The position numbers and the translations under genes are program-made. The notes below the pieces were generated by a model. The model saw nothing but the letters and a program-made list of their open reading frames with translations, ran no database searches and was not told where the DNA came from. From assembly GCA_905221605.1 (NCBI GenBank), contig CAJNDS010002171.1, positions 124,001-188,000 on the forward strand: a DNA stretch of 64,000 nt, written 5' to 3'. The first letter of the stretch is position 1. Every line of letters starts with the position of its first letter. Shown in pieces: positions 20,861 to 33,792 of this stretch. This DNA comes from Symbiodinium natans. Its lineage: Eukaryota > Sar > Dinophyceae > Suessiales > Symbiodiniaceae.

Positions 20861-21228
20861 AGTGCATGGAACACGGGACAGCCCGCAGGATGACAGTGTT
20901 TTCCCGATGTTGCGGGTAGGCCGAAGCGTTTTCTCTTGTAGGAAACACATGTCCTCTTCTCCGTGCACTTTGTCCCCGACTTCCCATGACGTCCCGCAAG
21001 GAGCTCTTCACCTCGCCCATGATGAATCGCCCGAAGACCCTCACCGAGTTCACGCAGGCGGAGCTGTTGGCCGAAGCCCGAGCCCGGGAATTCTAGTCCA
21101 CGATCGGTGGAGCGTCTTGGAGATTCGCTCGACCATCCAGGAGGATCGGAACAGTCGGACCTGCAGAACATGAACTTGGAGCAGCTGAAGGAACAGCCAC
21201 GAAACGTGGTCTCCTGCGCCGGGACATC

Positions 21229-21745
21229 CCAGCCAGCTATCGAAATTCGACCAACCCATCCGAGGATCTGGTGGATGCGAATTGGCGGGGGAATCGAAGT
21301 TGGGCACTGAAGGAGGTAGTGACGAACACCCATCCGAGGATGTGGTGGCCTATGCGAATTGGTGGGGGAGCGAGAGGCACAGCTGAAATACCACTACGGC
21401 ACCGACGTACTCCGACCCCGAACAGAACGCAGTCACCCCGTATGTGGAGGACTCGAACGCCGGGAGCTTTTTGCCTTTCGTCACGACCTACACCAACAGC
21501 CCGGATTCATGTACAAGATCCCAGCCAGCTATCGAAGTTGGGCACTGAAGGAAGTAGAGACGAACACCCATCCGAGGATGTAGTGGCCTATGCGAATTGG
21601 TGGGGGAGCGAGAGGCACAGCTGAAATACCACTACGGCACCGACGTACTCCGACCCCGAACAGAACGCAGTCACCCCGTATGTGTATGTGGAGGACTCGA
21701 ACGCCGGGAGCTTTTTGCATTTCGTCACGGCCTATGCCAACAGCC
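21229..21745 (+). repeat. Tandem duplication with about 239-bp unit
   Basis: Sequence from about 21301-21500 recurs at 21539-21740 with about 97% identity by eye, including 'cccatccgaggatgt', 'gcgaattggtgggggagcgag' split motifs and the shared 'actcgaacgccgggag' end. A third, partial copy of the 'catccgagga..tggtgg..tgcgaattgg' piece starts at 21256. Both copies follow CCCAGCCAGCTATCGAA (21229 and 21520). The second copy has an extra TGTATG, breaking frame. Confidence 0.85.
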
Positions 21746-22310
21746 CTGCCAAAACGGCCCCCTTTTCTCACGACAAGGACACCACCAACCAAGACGCCGG
21801 GGACGGGATCGGTTGCAAGCACAGTTCCCAGCCGGATGGACCGGGACGTGCCCGAGGAGATCTCCGACGAGCTGCAGCACTTGGAGGAGCGGATCGCGAC
21901 CCGCAGGGACACGCATGGTCTCATGCCCAGAGGAGAACACTGAATGAAGAGGTGAACGAATGTCTCTTGAACGAGGAGAAGGAAGAGTTCCACGAGTGCA
22001 ACGAGGACGAGGAATCTTTCGCTGCGAAGGACCAGAACCGCGTTCCAGAGGAGGTTCTCACTGGCGATGGTGATGAAGTTTGGCAAATGATGTCGCCCCA
22101 ACCGACGACAGCATGGGAAAACGGCCAACGGCATGTTCTTAGCTGCGCGCTTCAGACGTACCAGACCTTGGCGGTGAGTTGGCGGGAGCAGCGCAGACAC
22201 CCCCCACCCCCCCCCCCCCCCCCCCCCACAACTAAAAACAAAAACCCAGCGGGGCAAGTGAAAGAAACCCGGCAGGGAGATGACGCTGAGAGTCAGCAGA
22301 AGGCGTAAGA

Positions 22311-24492
22311 GAGAGAACACCCCCCTCCCCCTCCCCCCCGCAGAAAGAACCCTATAGCCTCTGTCAGTCCGGCGACGAGGCCCGTGTCTATGCTCCGCGG
22401 ATCCATTCCAGGCGGCGTTGGAGAGCCGTGGGGCGAGGAAACCAGCCCGGCGACTGGGGCGACTCCAGGCGATGTGATGCCAAAAACCGACGGCACCGCA
22501 ATTCCAAGGACAGTCGGACAGAAGAAGCCAAAGTGGCAACAGTACGATAGGCGGGCGAGGACATCATGGCCTTGCGGGTCCGCTCAAAGTCATAGGACAG
22601 GAAGTAAGAGATCGCGACACCCCGGAGCGGCCAAGCCTGGAGCTTGAGCCAGTGTAAGCCCTCCACCCGTGACGAAGGGCATGGAGCAGCTCGGGCGGGC
22701 AAGGGCAAGGGCGGCAACCAGACAGAGAGGTTCAGACTGCGCCCAGCGATTACGATGACTTCCTACCGCAGATATGAACCTTGGAGGCAGCAAGAACCTT
22801 TTCCGCCACAAGTCCACAAACTCGGCTCGGAATTCCCTACTTGTGTCATTTTCTGACCTTCCTGCTCAGGAGCTGAGCTCCAGTCATCAACTTGACAATC
22901 TCCAGCCGTGGAGCCCAAGCATGCACCAAGCCTCCTGTCCTGAGGCCGTCGCCACGGGTGCCTCCACACATCACTTCGCACAGGGAAACCCCGACCGAAA
23001 CACGGAGAGGATATGTGCGCATGTCGAGGGAGCAGCTCAGGCACCGCTGCCTTCTCGCCGATCGAGAAAATCTCGGCTGAAAGGGCTCCTCGACGAATCC
23101 TGTCAGCACGTTAGCACTGAGCGGGAAAAGAGCGTCAGGGCCGAAACTATCGCAGGTGATAAGAGAAAGTTTCGCCCGAGAGCCATCAAGCTCTTATCGC
23201 TCCAGGACTCCTGTAGAGTCTGAAGAAAAGCGAGGCAAGAGACGACATAATCTTCATGCCCCTGCAACTCAGCCAAACCACACAACCCCTAGCCCTAACC
23301 TCGGTCCTGACCTTCATTTGGGTTCAAGCGCGCTGGTTAGCGCGGCGCGGCAGCCCCAACCGCATCAATTAAGGTCCGCAGAAAGGTGCGGCCTGATTAT
23401 TCGCGCCCCCCCCGGCCACCTTGAGATCAGGTGCTGGGGCCCTGGCCCACACAGCTCAGGCTACGCGGACTGCTTCCTGCGCTAGGCGTGGCGATGGCTG
23501 CGTGGCTCGCCAAGCCAGCTCCCGCACGAACTCCAGCTGCTGCGGGGCAGCCTTCCGGGCAACTTGGCGAGGTCGGTGCCGGAAGTTCCAACACCGAGCC
23601 CCAGGTTCATTTCAGGTCCCGGTGGCAAGAAGGTCCCAGGCTTAGGTGCAGGCCCACGTGCAGGCGTTGATGCCGGTAGTTCCAACGCCAAGGTCTCAGG
23701 CTTACCCATAGGTGCAGAAAAGGCCCCAGGTATAAGCAAGGATGCCCGCACGAGTGCTGGCCGTGACCAAGCATGCAACCGGCGAAGCCGCCGTGAAATG
23801 CCCTCGGACGGGACTGCGAATATGCAGTCACCCTTCAGGATTTCCCGAGGTTTCGCCCCCATACCTTCCGAACTCGGAAGCGATGCCACACTGCCTCAGC
23901 ACGGAGCAGAGGCAGAACGCGCCCCGATTGAGGCTATCAGGCCCTCTCTGCCCAGGTGGCGATGTATTCTTTTTTCTGGAATACTCATGTGGTGCAGTGA
24001 CAGCGTTTCATGCAACGTATTCCCTGGCCTTGGTTATTGTACGCATGTGGTACAATGGTGGCGTTCTCATTTGGTTATATCCCGAATTGGCCAGAATTCG
24101 ACAATCTTTTCCGTGCAGTGGCCACGAAGATTTTCCTTCATTGGGTCTTGTATAGTTTGCAGCCCTGCAGAATTACCTCTTCAATGGACCAGAACCTTGC
24201 ATGAGCCAAGTTGCAGGACCTCACAATGGTCGAGCCCCAGTATATCCAGAAAACCTCTTGCCGTATTCAACATTGGTCTCAATGGGAGAATTACATTCTT
24301 TCACATGTTCCTACACATGGATTTCTCTTTGGTTTACAGCAATGGCTACGGATGACAACGGCGACAAAGATTGGCCACGGAAAGAATATACATATATAGG
24401 ACTCCGCTGGAAACCTCACGAGACATGATTCTACAACCACGAAATCGTGAGAGTAGTAATATTTAGTTTAAATAACCTTTTGCTTAAAAGGA
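22311..24492. other. Unassigned region, no telomere-like units
   Basis: Contains C homopolymers (about 22206-22227 just upstream, and 22321-22340) and several overlapping open frames on both strands, none with a recognised family. Near 24230-24428 a plus-strand frame reads YPENLLPYSTLVSMGEL and later NGDKDWPRKEYTYIGLRW before a stop at about 24426-24428; this looks protein-like but was not identified. A decayed host gene exon or transposon remnant is possible. Confidence 0.35.
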
Positions 24493-24572
24493 GTCGATGT
24501 GACTCGGAGATAAGACGGGTGTGAAATTTCACCTGTTCTACCTCTGTATAGTGTACAGCCGAGGTCACATCG
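24493..24572. repeat. Hairpin-forming inverted repeat
   Basis: GTCGATGTGACTCGG at 24493-24507 pairs with CCGAGGTCACATCG at 24559-24572, one bulge apart. The loop contains a second inner inverted repeat, GGTGTGAAATTTCACCT (about 24519-24535). It sits at the right-hand edge of the transposon-rich region, where telomere-like repeats resume about 450 bp later. It could be the end of a mobile element or a structured RNA; no evidence separates these. Confidence 0.6.
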
Positions 24573-25504
24573 CCTCTAGGTAAGATCCCCTAACAACCTC
24601 CCTTAAGACAAGGGCGTAGGTTCAGGGCTTTTCTTTTAATTAGGTTTGTCTCTAACTCCGCAGGCCTTGAGCGCTCTAGCCCAGTAAGCCGAAAAAGTGC
24701 TGCGTAGTTGCCGTTCCCAACGCCTCCTTCAAAGCCCAAAGCCCTAAACCCCAACCTAAATGTCCTGAGATCCTCGGGTCGGGAGACCTTCAACCTCCCC
24801 TCCCCCGCAAAATAGAATAACGACAACAAAATTAAATTCAACATGAGAAAACAGGGCAGGTCTCAAGTCCAAGTTCATCTCCTGCCGCTGTTCAACTGCA
24901 TTTTTGCTGCTTACCGCTTCTTTGGCTTGGTCGAGAGCGGTGGAGGTTCCACCTGCATCGCGAGATGCGCTCTTGCACCACTTCATAGTTAAGATTAGGG
25001 GGAGGGTTTAGGGCTTAGGGGTTGAGGAGGGGCGAGTTGACATCCTGTCAGACGCCATCTTCCACTGCTTCGCGCCTAGGACTTGGTAGCTTTCCGTTTG
25101 GTTCTAGCTCTTATAGAGGCCGTGGCTCGGGTGTTTCGAGTGCGAAACTTATACATATACTGCACTGAAATCAAGAGGTCAAGGCCATCAAGCCAGATCG
25201 TCGAGCTTTGAGCCCGGAACCCTAGGCAGTAAAGACCCGCCCGCTTGCTTTTTAGGTCTAGGGCTTGAGGTTTGGGGGTTTGTCTCATCCATGATCCCTA
25301 CAACCCTAGCAGCCTCAAACGTTCTGCCCTCTTCAAAACCGTTGGAAGATGCGCAAATCTCAAGCCCGAACCTCGTGAGTCCAACAGCCTAACCTCATGA
25401 GCTCTCAACAGAGTCTGCGGATCACGATCCAACACCTTAAGCCCCAGCGACATTGAAAACCAAGAACCTCAAGCTTTCCACTCCTCCGACCCCCAACCCC
25501 CTGG

Positions 25505-25623
25505 TTCTTAATTAGTAGGGATTGAGGGGGAATGGGGTAATCATTCTATATAATCGCATATTCCCTTAAAGAGTATATATAGGGGGATATAGGGTACCTC
25601 ATTCCCTCATTCCCTACTAAGAA
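25505..25623. mobile_element. MITE-like element, family F
   Basis: About 119 bp with long inverted ends: TTCTTAATTAGTAGGGA...GGGGTA on the left and TACC...TCATTCCCTACTAAGAA on the right; the centre holds TATATA-rich sequence (AGTATATATAGGGGGATA). A second copy is at 36331-36431. No coding capacity. Confidence 0.75.
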
Positions 25624-27642
25624 ACAGCCCGCAAACTCACAGACCTGGAACCGTACATCCGAAAAATACGAAAGCCTAAAACAAAATGCCCTAAATCCTC
25701 GAACCGAAACCCTAAACCCGCACGGCCGAAACCCTAAAGCTTCAAGCCCAACACAGCAGTTCTTCATCCATACACCTTGAAGTATGAAGACCTTGCAGTC
25801 CAAGATCCGCAAACCCAAAATCCAAGGCCACTCCCAAAGCAACAGCCAAAAGCCCTCAGCCCAACCCTAAACCCTAAACCCTAAACCCTAAACCCTGCAA
25901 CTCAGTCACTGAATCCCAACCCTAAGCCCCAACATCCTCAACAAACCCTCCGAGCCTCAAACCCCGCAAAGCTTCAACCAAAACACGAAAACCGAAACTC
26001 TCAACGCGTAGCCGGAACGGGCTGTAACCCTCCCTGAATGATACCCTAGTTGTAATTTGGATAACCCCTATATCCCCCTTTAGGGGTATTTTCAGTAGGG
26101 TTAGAAGCCCACTTATAAGTGGTGATTAAGTCCAGGAACCTCCAAGTAAGCCTGAGAACCTCAAGCCCTGTAACACCGAATCCTGAGCCCTCGAGCCTCG
26201 ACTCAAAACGGAGGGGGGGGGGGGGGGGTTTCTCTAGTTGAGGGTCCCTTTTGGAATCCCCAATCCAAGGCGGCATTTTTTCCATAAGGATCCCCCAAAA
26301 GGTACCCTAGTTGAGAGAACCACCCCACATCCTGAATTCAGCCTGCGTCGAAGATAGATTGCTCCTCGAGGACGTCCGCGACTTCATCGGAATGGCGAAT
26401 CGCCCAGGAAAAGAAGCTAAGGAGGGAAACCTGGGATGTTCGAGCTTCAGGGCTACTCATGGGACTTAGTAACCAGGGCCGTAAGTAAGGTAACTCTGCT
26501 TATAGATAGACTTCTGATCCCAATTAAGGTATGTATAACTGTACTTACTACTTGGCAGACTTCTGAACTCCTCCGAAAAGTTAAACGTTTAACCTCCTTA
26601 TTGTAGCTATAAGGCAAACAAAAAAAGTTAAAGTCCTAAGAGCCAACCAGAACAACGCTGAGACTAAGTCTCACGATCCTCCAGGTGTAGGCTTGGTGAT
26701 TTGGAAGTTCGGGTCCATGGTTCAGGCTTCGGTGCTGCGGTGCTTCGGGTTTCGGGTTTCAGCTTTAGGGTTTGAGGGCCCCTGTCCTCCCCCAAAAAGA
26801 TGCTAAGGGCGGTTGAGGACTTCCGGCTTATGGGCTAGCGCTGGGTGGAGACTCTCCACGGGTTTAGGGTTTCAGGGTTTAGGGCAGTTTAGGACTTTAG
26901 GAGTTTGGGTTTAGGATTAGTTAAGGGTTTAGGGTTTAGGGTTGAGTTTTTGCATTTCGGGCTTTCGGATTCAGGGTTTGCGACTCTGGGTGTAACGAGC
27001 ATCAAGTCTTTTGTGGGTTCAATGTGCGAGGCTGGCGCTGGCGGTTTAGGGTTTGGGGTTTGGGTTTAGGGTTGGGGGGGGGGGGGGGAGGAAGGGGCCT
27101 GGGTGTTTGTGATTCGCGGCATGGGCTCTTTGGTTCGGAGCTTTGGGCTGTGAGATTCGGTGCGTGGGTGGTTTAGCGCCTAGCTGTAAGCTTTGAGGCA
27201 CCCAGGTTCAGTACAGAGGGTCTGGGGTTTGGCGTTATGGTTTGGAGTTTAGGGCTGAGGGTTTGGGGATCCTTCCAAGCAACGACCAGCAGCAGGGGAA
27301 GCTTGCTGCAGTCGGCCAACATGGAGCTGGCTTCACATGGATCTACAGACACCACGTTGTTTTGCAAACGAACAGACGGCTCCGAGCCGACTTCAGCAGC
27401 AGTTCTGGGCATGATGCTTGACATGTGGGAGGCAACAGCAGGGATAGCATGCGCATGGATTCCAGATTTCACGTTCAATGCGTTCAGATTTTCGCCCTAA
27501 ACCCTAAACCCTAAACCCCAAACCCTGAACCCTAAACCCCAAACCCACATGACTTAAGCTTCTGCACAAAAAAAGCAACCCGGGGGCCCTGAACGGTCAG
27601 ACTCTCAACCTCAAACCCTCGCTTGTGCGATTACAGGGGCCT

Positions 27643-27850
27643 TAATAAGGGCTAGGGTTTAGGGTCTTAATAATTAAAGTAGGGTTTAGGGCTAGGGTTT
27701 AGGGTCTTCATAATTAAAGTAGGGTTTAGGGTTTAAGGTTTAGGGTTAGGGCTACAGGGTCGTAGCAACTAAAGTAGGGGTTGGGGTCTAGGGCTTAGGG
27801 CTTAGGGTTTAGGGTTTAGGGCTAGGGTTATGGGGGCTTTAATAATTAGA
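27643..27850 (+). repeat. Tandem repeat mixing AATAATTAAAGT with telomere-like units
   Basis: A unit of about 55-62 bp, GGGTCTTAATAATTAAAGTAGGG followed by GTTTAGGGCTAGGG-type units, is repeated about three to four times with drift (copies starting near 27663, 27701, 27762 and 27832). It appears to be a higher-order repeat grown out of telomere-like units. Confidence 0.7.
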
Positions 27851-28660
27851 ACAGGGTCTTGGGGGTCACTATAGTAGAATGATTTTTTTAAGGAGGGGGA
27901 GGGGGAATACTATTAGTAATTCTTCCGGCCCCTATATATATATATATTTTTTTATATTTATTTATTTATTGATTTATTTTTTATTTATGTATTTATCAAA
28001 TTTATTTTTTTTGGGGGGGGGCCTATGCAACTCCGAAGAAACCTTTACAGCAACATCTCGCACTCCTGTGAGAAAAAGTTCGTAATGGGTTGTCTTCCGG
28101 CCCCTATATTACACACTTGACACTACAGTTGCGACGCCACTCTCGCAGAAACATGCAAGAACATGCGGCTGAACTGTGCACGTTTGCCCCAATTGGCCCT
28201 CGTTTTGAATGTGACCTGAAACCGATGGCGGTCTTGTAGAACGGGTTAGGGTTTAGGGTTTAGGGTTCAGCAGCTCCGGATCGAGCAGGTTTCAATGGTA
28301 GAGTTATTTTTACGGCTCTGATATAACACCCACCCACCCAGACAATCCCATAACATTGAGAAAACAAGAATACCAGTATTCTCCAATCATCTCAGCTTCA
28401 AAGGCCTAAACGAACGGACACAACAAAAACACCTAATACTAATATTATTAACTTCATGCGGAGGTCGGCTTCCGGCCAGCCGTGATGGCGTGGCGCTCAA
28501 CCCACAGACCTAAACCCCACATTCCTTACATGCTCTAAAGCCCTACTCCCTAAGCCCCAAAACCCTAAACCCCAAAACCTCAAAAACAAAAATCCACAGC
28601 AAGCAACGGCGCCCAGCCTACCCAGCAAGAACCATACCAGTTCTGAGTTGAGAGAACCCG

Positions 28661-28737
28661 GAAGGGGGCGGGGGAGGGGGCGGGGGAGGGGGTGGGGGAG
28701 GGGGCGGGGGAGGGGGCGGGGGGGAGGGGGGAGGGAG
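28661..28737 (+). repeat. G-rich 12-bp minisatellite
   Basis: About six copies of a GGGGGCGGGGGA-type unit. The G runs are long and closely spaced, so the plus strand could form G-quadruplex structures. It carries no coding signal; the Pro-rich frames across it on the minus strand are artefacts. Confidence 0.85.
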
Positions 28738-29119
28738 GGCCAGGGAGGGGTAGTGCATTGAAACGGGCTTTTCGCCTTTTTGAATCGAATCATGCCATAC
28801 TACTACAATCCCTATCAGGACTCACATGGACCCCCCAAACCCTAAACCCCCAGACCCCTAAACCCCTAAGCCCCTAACCCCCTTAACCCCTAAACCCTAA
28901 ACCCTGTTAAGCTTAACCCCCCCAAAAAAACAGCCCTAAACCCTGAACCCGAAACCCTGAACCGTAAACCCTAAACCCATAAAACCCTCTTAGGGTTGAT
29001 TTGCCCCCCAAGGAAGGTACGCAGCCCCCATGGCCTGAGGGAAAGGTTTAGGGTTTAGGGTTTAGGGTTTAGGGTTTAGGGTTGAGGGTTGAGGGTTGGG
29101 GGTTGAAGGGTTGAGGGTT

Positions 29120-29151
<32 letters not shown>

Positions 29152-29598
29152 TTTCTTAAAGCCAAAACTGCAGGCCCCCGCGCCTACGTCGGGTTGTTTC
29201 CGCCCAGAAGCCTGGGCCCAGTGTTCACGGGCTTCGAGGTTGTCCACAGGGGTTTTGGGGATTTCCGGCTTGCGGGGTTTGGGGCTTTAAACCCTAAACC
29301 CTAAACCTTAAACCCTGAACCCTAAACCCTCAGATGCGTGTAGGGTTTGGGTGTTGTTTGGGATGGGCCAGAAAGGGAGGTTCGGGATCGCTGCTCTTAG
29401 AAGCAGGTTGCAGCCTGCCCTTCTACCCCAGGTTTTTTCATCACAACGAAGGTATATTGCATCCATAAGAACAAATAGATAAATAAACATACATATATAT
29501 ATATATAGAGAGAGGTATATAGTCATGTGTTAACCTGTAACATAGTCCTGGCCTATGAACCCCATCAACCCTATAAACCCTGAAAACCCCATAGACTT

Positions 29599-29825
29599 GG
29601 GATGTTCCCCCTAAGACTAACAGTCCCTAATAGGGATTCTCCAATAGGGCTGCTAGAATCCCTACTATGATACAAAGACTGTCAGTGTAAGGGGTATTAT
29701 AGTACCCCCTATAATTCACCCTATTAATAAGGACTGTTAGTAGCTAAAAATCCCATTAAAGGGGTATTATAGTACCCCCTATAATTCAACCCTATTAAGG
29801 ACTGTTAGTAGCTAAAAATCCTATA
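29599..29825. mobile_element. Nested or tandem family A MITE-like elements
   Basis: A family A left end (GGGATGTTCCCCC) at 29599 is followed by GGACTGTTAGTAGC-type right ends at about 29732 and 29800. The segment from AAAGGGGTATTATAGTACC to CTAAAAATCC occurs twice (about 29690-29752 and 29757-29821), a direct duplication of about 65 bp, so the element is tandemly extended rather than simple. Confidence 0.65.
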
Positions 29826-32800
29826 AAAACCCTCAAAAAAACACCCTAAACCCTAAACCCTAAACCCTAAACCCTAAACCCTAAACCCCAAACCCTCCTG
29901 AGGCCCCCCGTCGACTGGGGCCCCGCGCGTGGCGGGTGGCGGAGGCACCATGGCGCGCCGCAGCGGCGACGTCTGGCCCTCCAAAAAACAGGTCAAGACC
30001 TTAAGAACTCGAAACCTATACTTCTTTATAGGCTCTTACTCTTTAACCCCTTTCTGTTAAAACTTAAGGGTTTCTTAGGTACCTTACAAAATGTAGGTTT
30101 CGGGTCTTTAAGGGAGGGTTTCGGGCTCAGTGCGCAAGGCTTTTGGCACACATATCGGGTTCCAAACCCTGTTAACCCTAAACGTTTTGCATTTCCCGGG
30201 CATAGGGTTCCACTGATACAGTATCACCTGCAGAATGCCAGGCTCTGTGAGCCCGCAGCCTACAGTGCAAGCGGCCCAGGTCAGAAACGAGACCAGTCAC
30301 AACGGGCCAGCGAGAAACGTACAAGGGAGACAAAGTGAACCCCAAAAGGGTTTATGGTCCATATACCCTCGTATATAAAAATCATAGTATAGGGTTAGGG
30401 TGTAGGGCTTCAGGTTTAGGGTACATGACCCCAATTTTGAGGAGCATGTGGTCCGGCAGTGCGAACTACGGGGAGACGTACGACACAACGTGCACTGAGC
30501 TCAGGTGGTGCGCGTCTGCCGACACGTCCGTGGAGTGCGGCAAAAGAGCTTGGGGTTCAGGTTTTAGGGTGTTTGGGGTTCAGGAAGTTTAGGGTTTAGG
30601 GGGTTTCGGGTAATTAGGCCGTGCAACCCAAAGTGGGTTGCTCTTGTGACATTGCAGGCGGGCCATAGTATCTGCGCAGTTCTTAGGGAACTTAAATTAA
30701 GTTACCGTAGTAGACTTATACAGTCAATCATACAGTATCTTCAAAGCCTAAACCCTAAACCCTAAACCCCAAACCCTAAACCCTAAACCCTAAACCCTAA
30801 ACCCGGTGGGGGGTAGGGTCTGCCTTCCGCTCTTCCTCCAACGCTGCCGCAAGGGGCTGCCACCGGGGAGGGGAGGCGCCTAGGCTTCAGGAGTTTAGGG
30901 GTTTAGGGTTTAGGGGTTTAGGGTGTAGGGGTTTAGGGTTTAGGGTTTAGGAGTTGATGCTAAAGGGTTTAGGGCTTTACGGGTAAACTCGGGCCTGTTT
31001 GGAGTGAGGGCTGTTATCGGCAGGTTTGGCCAGCTCGGTGCATGTCGGTTGCTTTTCGAGGACAAGTGCCTTAAGCATCCAAAACCTATGTGTGGGTATC
31101 CTGTAAACTACAAAAGCAGGGGGTTTTAAGTTCTTAAGGTTTAGTGTTCCCTTGGGGTTTAGTGTTCCCTTTGGCGCGAAACCCTCCAGTTCTTAAATGG
31201 GTAGTGCTCTAAGAGTAGGGTCCCTTTTAGGCGTCCTTATGTTAATGGTGCCGTACTATATAAGGTGCCCAAAATGGGAACCCAAGCTAGTCAACTACCC
31301 ACATGAGCCCCAAAGGGGTCTAGGGCTCAGGGCTTAGGGTCCACATGCCTTAGTCGGGGGCTTTTGTAGCATGATCCCGATTATTCGGGGTGAGTAGTAT
31401 GCGAGGTTGTATAAAGGGGTCCTTAGTGTGCCGTCTGCAAGAGGTTGCTATGAGTTGACCCTACTACTTGCCCCTGCAACGTTCAACACATACACGACTG
31501 GGCGTAGCTTACTGGCCATCTGAAGGCTATGTCACGTATGCCGCTCTTAGCTGAAACAGCAGCCTGATACCAGGAATGGTTTAGGTTTAGGGTTTGGTTT
31601 AGGGTTCAGGTTACAGGGTTCAGGGTTCAGAGTTTAGGGTTTAGGATTTAGGGTTTAGGGTTTAGCGTGTAATTCATCTGCCGCGTTGTGGAACTTTCTT
31701 GTTGGCACATTCGGTGCGGGAAGAACTGACAAATAAAGAGATGCTTGGATACTTACAAAGCACTTCAGGACCCCAAACCCTAAACCCCAAACCCCAAACC
31801 CCGAACCCTAAACCCTAAACCCTAAACCCGAAACCCCAAACCCTCAACCCTCAACCCTAAACCAAACCCTAAACTCTAAATCAAATGGCATTGCATCTCC
31901 CACTAGAGATCCGGAGCTGAGCCGGAGAAGTTCAACCAACATATTCAGCAGTCCTGTTTTGAGGTGAGCATGGAAGCATGGGTTTAGGGTTTAGGGTTTA
32001 GGGATTTAGGGATTTAGGGGTTTAGGGATTTAGGGATTTAGGGATTGAGGGATTAGGGATTTAGGGATTTAGGGATTTAGGGATTCAGGGATTAGGGATT
32101 TAGGGATTTAAGGAATTTAGGGTTTAGTGCTATGACTTTGCCTGGACTGATGTGCTTCTGCCTCGGTTCGGGGCTTGAGGCTTTAGGGTTTAGATCTACG
32201 CCCGAAGCACCCCTAACTCTAAACCCCAAACCCTAAACCCTAAACCCTCAGACGCTGCAGGTCCGGCCTACTGGAGACCACACTCGGTTTGCGTAGCCTG
32301 CTCCTGTTTGCAACAGCAGCTCATCAAGGGTGAGGGGTCTGCAGGTTTATGGGGCGCAGACTTTGTGAGAGCGCTTCCCCTCCCTCCCCCGCCCCACCCT
32401 CGCCCCTGCAAGATGTAGCCGGCGATTGGGGACCCAGTAGTGGAGTTTGCAGGCTTGTGGTTTTGGGTTTGAGGCTCAAGGGATTTAAAAGCTTCCCGAA
32501 CAGGCAAGACCCGTACTCAAAACCAGGAGCTCAGGAGCTCCTTAGTAGAAGCCCCAGAAATGATCTTCTGTGGTGCTGCACGCAAGGCAATGTGGCAATC
32601 TAGCCTGTTTAAGTCTAGGGTTTCGGAAGCCTCACGCAAGTCCAGCGCAAGGAGTTGCTGTTGTCAAGACAAACGCCCTAAACCCTAAACCCTGAACCCT
32701 AAACACTAAAAACCCTCAACCCTAATTCCCCCTCTTTCCCCTGCCTGGGCCCCGCCGCCGTCCCGCCGCTGTTGGAGTGGTTGCGCGGCCCGGGCCCAGC

Positions 32801-33792
32801 GTCGCAGGCGTAGGAACTGGAAGGGCCGTGTGGGCTCTGGGCGGCGGCTGTATGGGGTTTAGGGTTTAGGGTTTAGGGTTTAGTGTTTAGGGTTGAGGGG
32901 CTTAGGGTCCGTGGTGGGCGTGTTGGATGGGAAAAGGAGGTGAAAACCTCCCCCAAAACGCGGGGGGTGGGGGGGGGGTAGGGGGGGGTACCCCGCCATA
33001 GTGTTTGACAAGTTTGGGCTTTACGGTAGGGTGAGTAGGGTGCTTGAGGATTAAAGCCAAGAACTGTAAGAGACCAAACAACCCTGAGAGAGATTCTATT
33101 GGTAGCGGTATGGGGTATGAGGCCACATACCTTGGCAGGGATTACGGTTAAGATCCCAATTCTGGTTCATTGCCCGAAACTATGCCTCGGAAGCCTAGTT
33201 AAGGTTCAGTTTTTGGGACTTAGAACACAATGCTGGGCTACGTTGCATACAGCGGAGACGGCGTCGCTTTGGGGACGAAGGTTTAGGGTTTGGAGTTGGG
33301 GGTTTGGGGTTGAGGGTACCCCAAAAGGGTTTCTGGTCCCTAAAGCCTAAACCCTAAACCCTAAATCCTGAAGCCTAAACCCTCAATAGGGATTTGAGTA
33401 GTATCTATGACCTCAAGTATGTGGTTCCCAAGGTAGAGGATGGCGGACGCCCCAAAGCGGGCAAAAGATCCGCAAGATCCCTAAACCCTAAACCCTAAAC
33501 CCTAAACCCTAAACGCTAAACGCTAAACGCTAAACGCTAAACGCTAAACGCTAAACCCTAAACCCTAAACCCCAAACCCCAACCCTAACCAGCCAACCCG
33601 ACAAACTCCCTGAACTCCCTGAACTTCCTGAAGCTTCCTGAGCCCTACTAAGGTTTAGGGTTTAGGGTTTAGGCAGTTTAGGGTTTAGGGTTTAGGGTTC
33701 CTGAACTTCCTGAAGCTTCCTGAGCCCTGCTAGGGTTGAGGGGGTAGGTTTAGGGCAGTTTAGGGTTAGGGTTTAGGGTTTAAGGGTATAAA

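Larger units (their letters stand above)
19930..22310 (+). mobile_element. Decayed copia-like polyprotein remnant, plus strand
   Basis: Several frames on the plus strand carry successive pieces of a retroelement polyprotein, separated by frameshifts and stops: aspartic protease (about 19934-20410), a segment reading LFYPNKINAVTRGML and NDFWLKDADYLVRAQVI (about 20555-20780), LLLKSLGSVRSAHGVACNN (about 20780-20845), and RKELFTSPMMNRPKTLTEF (about 20990-21100). A tandem duplication follows (21229-21745), then an acidic segment (about 21840-22130). Reverse transcriptase motifs such as YxDD were not found. It cannot encode a working protein. Confidence 0.6.

Noticed and set aside
30200-30545. PAN/Apple-like Cys-rich exons (TVSPAECQAL, YDTTCTELRWC)
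   Set aside because: Only one short motif is suggestive, frames break, acceptors do not follow the AG-G rule and no second domain element was found.
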